DNA of 37,135 bases from an uncultured Bacteroidales bacterium (lineage in GTDB: Bacteria > Bacteroidota > Bacteroidia > Bacteroidales > UBA3824): positions 1 through 37,135 of the forward strand of contig CAJOJG010000031.1 in NCBI GenBank assembly GCA_905234655.1. Direction: 5' to 3'. A program made the position numbers and the translations under genes. The notes below the pieces were generated by a model. It saw only the letters and a list, made by a program, of their open reading frames with translations. It searched no databases and was not told where the DNA came from. Positions 32,414 to 37,135 of this stretch are shown here, in pieces. Numbering within the stretch: the first letter of the stretch is position 1; each line of letters starts with the position of its first letter.

Positions 32414-35400
32414 ATGAGTATTTACAAAACCGCGATAGACAAGCCCGTTACCACCTCGTTGATTTTTGTGGCGGTGATTATCATCGGCTTGTTTGCACTT
32501 TCAAAACTGCCTATCGACCAATACCCCGAGATGGAACCGCCTTACGTGTCCGTCATGTGTACGTATGCGGGCAACACGGGTTCAGAAATCGAGACCAACC
32601 TCACCAAACTGTTGGAAAACAGCCTTAATTCCATCGAAGGCCTTGACGAAATGACCTCTACCTCTAAGGACAACATCGCCCTCGTCTCTATGAAATTCCA
32701 GTGGGGACAGGACATGGACGAGACCGTCAACGACGTGCGAAGTGCCTTGGACATGGTGTCCGACAACCTGCCTGACGGTGCCGGAAAGCCGATTGTGTTC
32801 AAGTTCAATACGTCAATGATGCCTATCTTGATGTACGCCGTTACCGCTGACGAGAGTTACGCCGGCCTCGACAAAATCCTTGAGGAAAATGTTACCAACG
32901 TCCTCAACCGTGTGGACGGCATCGGTAACCTTTCCGTTTCCGGTGCGCCTGAGCGTTACGTGTATGTTGACGTTGACCAGACCAAAATCGACGCCTACGG
33001 AATCAGCCTCGAACAGGTGGCCAACGCCGTGGGTTCCAACAACTTGGACGTCTCGTCAGGTACGGTCAAGATGGGCAAGGAACAGTACGGACTGCGTGTC
33101 AAGAGCGAATTTAAGGAAAGTTCCGAAATCAACAACCTTGTCGTAACCACCACGCCCCAAGGCAAAAAGGTGTTTATCAAGGACATAGCCGTTGTACGCG
33201 ACACAATCAAAGACCTTTTCCTCGATTCCAAAATCAACGGCCGCGAGGGTTGCCGCCTTATAATAATGAAACAGACCGGCGCAAACACCGTTCAGATTTG
33301 TAAGGACGTCAGGAAAATGATGGTTGACATCCAAAAGACCCTGCCGCCGGACATCAAGTTCGAGATTATCAACGACTCGTCAGAGACCATCCAAAACTCA
33401 ATCAACTCGCTTGCCGAATCCGTGTTCTACGCGCTTCTGTTTGTGGTTTTGGTGGTCTTGTTCTTCCTCGGGCAGTGGCGCGCCACAATCATCATCGCCA
33501 TCTGTATCCCGATTTCGCTCATCGTGTCGTTCATATATCTGTTGGCGACGGATTCGTCCCTCAACATCATTTCGCTTTCGTCCCTGACTGTCGCAATCGG
33601 TATGGTGGTTGACGATGCCATTGTGGTCTTGGAAAACATCGACAAGCATATCCAGCGAGGCTCGTCGCCGCGTGAGGCCGCCATTTATGCGACAAACGAG
33701 GTTTGGGTTTCCGTTATCGCGACAACGCTCGTAACGTGCGCCGTTTTCGTACCGCTGACCATGTTGACCGGTATCGCCGGCATCCTGTTCAAAGAATTGG
33801 GCTGGATTGTAACGATTTGCGTTTGTACGTCCACTACGGTCGCCATTTCGCTTACCCCGATGCTCTCGTCAAAAATGCTCAAAGCCCGCGCAATCATCAT
33901 GGAAAAACTCGGTCAGTCCAAGGGCAAAAAAGAGGGCAAGTCGCTCTACCAGCGCACCGTTTTGCGCGGTCTTGACTGGCTCGACCTTCAATATTCCAAA
34001 CTTTTGGCCATCGCATTGAGGCACAAGGTGATAACGATTCTTGCCATTGTGGGATTCTTTGTATTGTCGCTGATTCCGGTATTCATGGGCAAAATCGGTA
34101 TGGACTTCATGCCGCAGTCAGACGAGGGCAGATTGGTGATAACCTTTGAACTTCAACGCGGTACACGTATCGAGGAAGCCGCCAAGATTGCCCGCCGCAT
34201 CGAGGGCGAGATGGCAGCCAACAATCCCGAACTGAGGATTATTTCCACGACATTGGGTTCCGACGAGGACGCTGGTATCTCGGCATTGTTCTCATCTACA
34301 AGCAATTACAAAGGCCAGATGTATATCCGCGCCACCAAGAAGTGGGAACGCGAGCGCACGATTTTCCAGATTGCCAACTCTATCCGCGACCAGTTTGACA
34401 ACACCCCCGAAATCGTAACTTACAAGGTCAGCACATCGGGCGGCGGCGGCATGAGCAACAACTCTGTTGACGTTGAAATCTACGGCTACGACTTCGACGT
34501 CACCAACCGCATCGCCGAGGAAGTCAAGGAAAAACTCAAAATGGTGGAAGGCGCAAAAGACATCAGCATCAGCCGCGAGGCCGACCGCGCCGAGTTGCAA
34601 CTCGTTTTCAACAAGGAAAAACTTGCTGAACACGGCCTCAACACCGCCACGATGGGTTCGTATATCCGCAACAAAATCAACGGCTACACCGCCGGCTACC
34701 TCAAAGAGGACGGCGACGAATACTATATCCGCGTGCGCCTTCGCGAGGAAGACCGCAACTCGATGGACAAGATTAACGAACTGACTATCAACACCCCAAC
34801 GGGTGCCCAGGTCAAAGTCAAAGAACTTGCCGAAATCAAAGAATACTGGGCGCCGCCGCAGATCGACCGCAAGACCCGTCAGCGTATCAACACCGTTTCA
34901 GTAACGCCCGACGACGTTGCGCTCACCGACTTGGCGGAAGACGTGCAGAAAATCCTCGACCAAATCGACACGCCGTCAGACGTTAAAATCGTAATCGGCG
35001 GCGACCTCGAAGACCAGCAGGAATCCTCGCGCGACATGACGATGCTTTTCGGGCTTATCGTGATTTTGGTTTACATCGTGATGGCATCGCAGTTTGAATC
35101 GCTGTCCAAGCCGTTCATCATCATGATGAGTATCCCGTTTGCGATTTCGGGTGTGATATTCGCGCTATTGCTCACGGGAACTACGCTCAACATGGTGGGC
35201 ATGCTCGGCGTGATAATGTTGGCGGGTATCGTTGTTAAGAACGGTATCGTGCTTGTGGACTACATCAACCTCATGCGCGACCGCAACTACGAACTCAACG
35301 AGGCCATCGTACTTTCAGGCCGCTCTCGTCTGCGCCCGGTATTGATGACCGCCGCCACCACAATCCTCGGTATGATACCGATGGCAGTGTCAAGCGGCGA

Positions 35401-35611
35401 AGGTGCCGAGATTTGGGCGCCGATGGGTGTCGTTGTGATTGGCGGTCTGATAGTTTCGACGGTAATCACCCTCGTCATCGTCCCCGTCCTCTACGCGATA
35501 TTCTCTAAACACGGCGAGCGCGACAAGCAGGAAGCCGTTAAGCAGAGTTTCGTCTTCTACGACATGGACGACGACGTAGTGTTCGATTCAAGGAAACCGT
35601 TAGATGATTAA
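32414..35611 (+). CDS. RND efflux transporter permease (HAE-1/AcrB-like)
   Basis: A full-length 1065-residue proton-driven inner-membrane pump. The N-terminus has helix 1 followed by LPIDQYPEMEPPYVSV, typical of the family. Helix 4 contains the proton-relay pair Asp400-Asp401 in AIGMVVDDAIVVLENI. The two large periplasmic loops (about 35-330 and 560-860) and twelve membrane helices are as expected, with GMIPMAVSSGEGAE near the C-terminus. It completes the tripartite drug/bile-salt-type efflux system with the upstream adaptor and TolC-like channel. Substrates cannot be read from sequence. Confidence 0.96.
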   Translation: MSIYKTAIDKPVTTSLIFVAVIIIGLFALSKLPIDQYPEMEPPYVSVMCTYAGNTGSEIETNLTKLLENSLNSIEGLDEMTSTSKDNIALVSMKFQWGQDMDETVNDVRSALDMVSDNLPDGAGKPIVFKFNTSMMPILMYAVTADESYAGLDKILEENVTNVLNRVDGIGNLSVSGAPERYVYVDVDQTKIDAYGISLEQVANAVGSNNLDVSSGTVKMGKEQYGLRVKSEFKESSEINNLVVTTTPQGKKVFIKDIAVVRDTIKDLFLDSKINGREGCRLIIMKQTGANTVQICKDVRKMMVDIQKTLPPDIKFEIINDSSETIQNSINSLAESVFYALLFVVLVVLFFLGQWRATIIIAICIPISLIVSFIYLLATDSSLNIISLSSLTVAIGMVVDDAIVVLENIDKHIQRGSSPREAAIYATNEVWVSVIATTLVTCAVFVPLTMLTGIAGILFKELGWIVTICVCTSTTVAISLTPMLSSKMLKARAIIMEKLGQSKGKKEGKSLYQRTVLRGLDWLDLQYSKLLAIALRHKVITILAIVGFFVLSLIPVFMGKIGMDFMPQSDEGRLVITFELQRGTRIEEAAKIARRIEGEMAANNPELRIISTTLGSDEDAGISALFSSTSNYKGQMYIRATKKWERERTIFQIANSIRDQFDNTPEIVTYKVSTSGGGGMSNNSVDVEIYGYDFDVTNRIAEEVKEKLKMVEGAKDISISREADRAELQLVFNKEKLAEHGLNTATMGSYIRNKINGYTAGYLKEDGDEYYIRVRLREEDRNSMDKINELTINTPTGAQVKVKELAEIKEYWAPPQIDRKTRQRINTVSVTPDDVALTDLAEDVQKILDQIDTPSDVKIVIGGDLEDQQESSRDMTMLFGLIVILVYIVMASQFESLSKPFIIMMSIPFAISGVIFALLLTGTTLNMVGMLGVIMLAGIVVKNGIVLVDYINLMRDRNYELNEAIVLSGRSRLRPVLMTAATTILGMIPMAVSSGEGAEIWAPMGVVVIGGLIVSTVITLVIVPVLYAIFSKHGERDKQEAVKQSFVFYDMDDDVVFDSRKPLDD

Positions 35612-35612
35612 T

Positions 35613-35700
35613 CAACAATGGACAGTTGATAATTGACAATTGACAATGCCTTCCGGCGGAAATTAATTGTCAATTGTCAACTGTCAATTATCAATTATAA
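35613..35700. repeat. Intergenic inverted-repeat element, CAATTGACAATTG family
   Basis: GACAGTTGATAATTGACAAT on the left and ATTGTCAATTGTCAACTGTC on the right flank CCTTCCGGCGG. This is the third copy within 4.5 kb, all within the efflux operon. Confidence 0.8.
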
Positions 35701-35703
35701 AAA

Positions 35704-35997
35704 ATGAAAGCAGTATTTATAGTATTCAATCAGTCCAACACCGAGCGTGTTGAATATATGTTGGAACGTCTTGAAATCCGGGGCTACACGATGTGGGAAC
35801 AAGTTTTCGGACAAGGCACCAACGACGGCGACCCCCGCCGTGGCAACCACACTTGGCCCGAACTCAACTCGTCGCTCTTGACCATTATCCCCGACGACAA
35901 GGTTGACGAACTTCTCGCCAAATGCAAGAAACTCGACAACCGCAACCTCGAAATGGGTGTCCGTGCATTCGTCTGGAACGTGGAAAAGATGATGTAA
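35704..35997 (+). CDS. PG0541-type transporter-associated protein
   Basis: A 97-residue cytoplasmic protein, MKAVFIVFNQSNTERVEYML..., with a beta-alpha-beta ferredoxin-like, PII-resembling pattern and the conserved MWEQVFGQGTNDGDPRRGNH followed by TWPELNSSLLTIIPDDKVDEL. It belongs to the small PG0541-like family found directly after RND permease genes in Bacteroidota. Its role is not established; position suggests a regulator or sensor of the pump. It is the last gene of the efflux operon, with a terminator 25 bases downstream. Confidence 0.82.
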   Translation: MKAVFIVFNQSNTERVEYMLERLEIRGYTMWEQVFGQGTNDGDPRRGNHTWPELNSSLLTIIPDDKVDELLAKCKKLDNRNLEMGVRAFVWNVEKMM

Positions 35998-36022
35998 GAG
36001 AATGATAATCCGCCTTAAAACT

Positions 36023-36066
36023 CAGCGAATTTGACGAATTTTTCGCCGATTTCGCTGGTTTTTTTT
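36023..36066 (+). terminator. Intrinsic terminator of the efflux operon
   Basis: CAGCGAA (36023-36029) pairs with TTCGCTG (36051-36057); the inner CGAA/TTCG can also pair, and the stem is followed by a run of eight T. Confidence 0.75.
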
Positions 36067-36094
36067 ATCTAATCGGAGCCGGTTTTAAAATAAT

Positions 36095-36126
36095 AAAAGC
36101 CGTTGGTTGTCCCACCGGCGGCTTTT
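36095..36126. terminator. Bidirectional terminator, mainly for higBA
   Basis: AAAAGCCG (36095-36102) pairs with CGGCTTTT (36119-36126), extended inward by TTGG/CCGG with wobble pairs. A and T runs on both sides fit termination of the minus-strand higBA transcript ending at 36136. Confidence 0.75.
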
Positions 36127-36135
36127 ACTGATGTT

Positions 36136-36495
36136 TCAAAGGCTTGTCGCGTACTTGTAAATGTTTTCGGCGGATGCTTTTATTTGCTGACGTCTGCCGT
36201 ATGGGTCGGTGCGGATGTCGTTGACAAGGCTCTTGGCGAGTTTCTCCATTCGGTAGCGGTCGAAGGCATCTTGTTGTTTGAGCCATAGGCGGGCTGGAAT
36301 TTGGGTATATTTTTCCAAAATTGCCGCATACTTTGGGTTGACGTCAGTTTTACATGCCACGATTCCGTTTACAATGTCTATGTCAAGTCCGGATACCTTG
36401 GCGAACTCGACATTTGTAAGACCCATTTCCTGAAGTTTTTCCTCAAGGGTCTCGCCGGGATGAAAGTATATGGCCAGTTTCAATTCTTTTTCCAT
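36136..36495 (-). CDS. higA: HigA-family antitoxin
   Basis: A 119-residue XRE-type helix-turn-helix protein. It begins with the HigA hallmark HPGETLEEKLQEMGLTNVEF, then the recognition region AKVSGLDIDIVNGIVACKTD and the IPARLWLKQQDAFDRYR segment. It binds and neutralises the HigB toxin and represses the operon. The toxin gene is upstream with a four-base gap, the toxin-first order typical of higBA. Confidence 0.9.
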   Translation of the reverse strand: MEKELKLAIYFHPGETLEEKLQEMGLTNVEFAKVSGLDIDIVNGIVACKTDVNPKYAAILEKYTQIPARLWLKQQDAFDRYRMEKLAKSLVNDIRTDPYGRRQQIKASAENIYKYATSL

Positions 36496-36499
36496 GATT

Positions 36500-36838
36500 T
36501 TATTTACCGTGATAGTTCGTGATTTCTATTATCTCAACGTCTTTAATCTCAATCCAAAGGTATTTGCCATCCTTGTCGGTTGGTATTGGGGTTTCTAAGG
36601 GTGTGAAGATTAGCCGGTACGGTTGGTCTAAGTCGCAAGCCCATTGCCCCTTACGGTCTCCAACTAACTCGTGGAAATTACCTGGGTAATGCCTGGCTTC
36701 TTCGAGGGTGTCTGCGTTTTGAAGCACACCCAACCGTTTTAAGAATGCGGCGTAGCGTCTGGAACCGAGTTTTTTCAGTCCATGTTTCTCATTGGTGGCG
36801 CATTTCTCCAAATCCTTGTCTTTGAATGTGATTTTCAT
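36500..36838 (-). CDS. higB: HigB/RelE-family toxin
   Basis: I start at the ATG at 36838 (112 residues, MKITFKDKDLEKCATNEKHG); the frame is open upstream but crosses the promoter. The protein has the RelE-superfamily core: LRFxxL-like helix region (SRRYAAFLKRLGVLQNADTL), then FHELVGDRKGQWACDLDQPY and RLIFTP, ending with IKDVEIIEITNYHG. HigB toxins cleave mRNA on the ribosome. The paired antitoxin gene follows directly. Sequence appears intact, so the module is probably active. Confidence 0.88.
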   Translation of the reverse strand: MKITFKDKDLEKCATNEKHGLKKLGSRRYAAFLKRLGVLQNADTLEEARHYPGNFHELVGDRKGQWACDLDQPYRLIFTPLETPIPTDKDGKYLWIEIKDVEIIEITNYHGK

Positions 36839-36858
36839 TATGACGTTGCTTTTGGGTG

Positions 36859-36890
36859 CAAAGAAAAGATATTTTTTTCGTGTTTCCAAA
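36859..36890 (-). promoter_or_regulatory. Promoter for higBA
   Basis: Minus-strand TTTG (36887-36890), 20 bases, then TTTCTTTG (36859-36866), which matches seven of eight -7 positions. It lies just upstream of the higB ATG, supporting the chosen start. Confidence 0.6.
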
Positions 36891-37003
36891 ATTTTTTTCA
36901 AAAACTTGTTAGGGTATCGGCGGAGTTGCGTGTTATAGTAGTGGAAACGGTCATGAAAAAAAAATTTTTGATAAAAAGATTTTTTTATGACGCAAAATAA
37001 ATA

Positions 37004-37011
37004 TAACTTTG
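37004..37011 (+). promoter_or_regulatory. -7 promoter box for the last gene
   Basis: TAACTTTG is a perfect TAnnTTTG box; TTTT near 36980-36983 is a weak -33 match. It predicts a leader of about 65 bases before the ATG at 37081. Confidence 0.6.
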
Positions 37012-37080
37012 CACCGTTTTTAAAAACGTATTGCATCAAACACAAATAAATAAATACTAACTAAAAACAAAACAAACAAA

Positions 37081-37135
37081 TGAAGAAAATTTTCAGAATG
37101 GCGGCATTCATGCTCGCACTCGGTTCGATGACCGC
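37081..37135 (+). CDS. Start of an exported protein (cut by window edge)
   Basis: The ATG at 37081 begins MKKIFRMAAFMLALGSMT, a typical signal peptide, preceded by an A-rich leader (AACAAAACAAACAA) usual for strongly expressed genes in this phylum and by a consensus -7 box at 37004. Only 18 codons are visible, so the product cannot be named. Confidence 0.7.

Noticed and set aside
31141..35700. CRISPR-like spacing of CAATTGACAA repeats
   Set aside because: Units are in inverted arms at gene junctions without regular unique spacers.
1..37135. tRNA, rRNA, insertion sequences or prophage genes
   Set aside because: Nothing resembling tRNA cloverleaf, rRNA, transposase or phage structural genes was found on either strand.

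Overview
This 37 kb window comes from a Bacteroidota chromosome, most likely a gut-type member of the Bacteroidales. The evidence is: many promoters of the form TTTG-N19-21-TAnnTTTG; short A-rich leaders without strong Shine-Dalgarno sequences; lipoprotein signal peptides and a C-terminal outer-membrane barrel; families typical of the phylum (DUF2027-Smr protein, GH3/beta-lactamase fusion, tandem-CBM20 MalQ, PG0541-type protein after an RND pump); and intergenic hairpins built from AATTCATAATGC-type and CAATTGACAATTG-type units. Most of the window looks moderately G+C-rich by eye. The restriction-modification genes at 26.5-29.0 kb are visibly more A+T-rich.

Layout. 1-0.5 kb: 3' end of a polysaccharide-initiating sugar transferase. 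0.5-2.0 kb (-): a solitary trpB preceded by a ribosome-type attenuator, with an 18-codon leader ORF carrying two adjacent Trp codons, a competing stem and an intrinsic terminator. 2.0-6.2 kb (-): a cytoplasmic GH13 enzyme and a MalQ with starch-binding modules. 6.4-9.4 kb (+): a coiled-coil/beta-barrel envelope protein, an ECF sigma factor and a translationally coupled single-pass membrane protein that is probably its anti-sigma factor. 9.7-11.4 kb: a 5'-nucleotidase-family metallophosphoesterase without a signal peptide. 11.4-12.2 kb: debris (a Dam-type methylase fragment, a 26-bp palindrome) and an odd ParE-like toxin/antitoxin pair. 12.2-14.3 kb (-): an M13 metalloprotease lipoprotein. 14.4 kb: a promoter driving a truncated Panacea/SocA-like ORF. 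14.6-16.9 kb (+): asd and a CNNM/CBS membrane protein separated by a long inverted repeat. 16.9-20.8 kb (-): a GH3-like/serine-hydrolase fusion and queA. 20.9-26.5 kb (+): a DUF2027-Smr protein, a lipoprotein, a small secreted protein and a large ABCG-like transporter. 26.5-29.0 kb (-): an Eco47II-type restriction-modification system. 29.3-36.0 kb (+): a GbsR/MarR-type regulator with a TolC/adaptor/RND efflux system and a PG0541-type protein. 36.1-36.8 kb (-): higBA. 37.1 kb: start of another exported protein.

The most informative signal that a gene list would miss is the trp leader upstream of trpB (1773-1992): promoter, leader peptide with tandem Trp codons, a 1:2 stem and a terminator are all visible; the antiterminator is the weak point. 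Other items are the hidden dam and Panacea remnants, the shrunken GH3 domain, the methyltransferase with extra N- and C-terminal domains, and the unexplained sigma/anti-sigma/barrel module.
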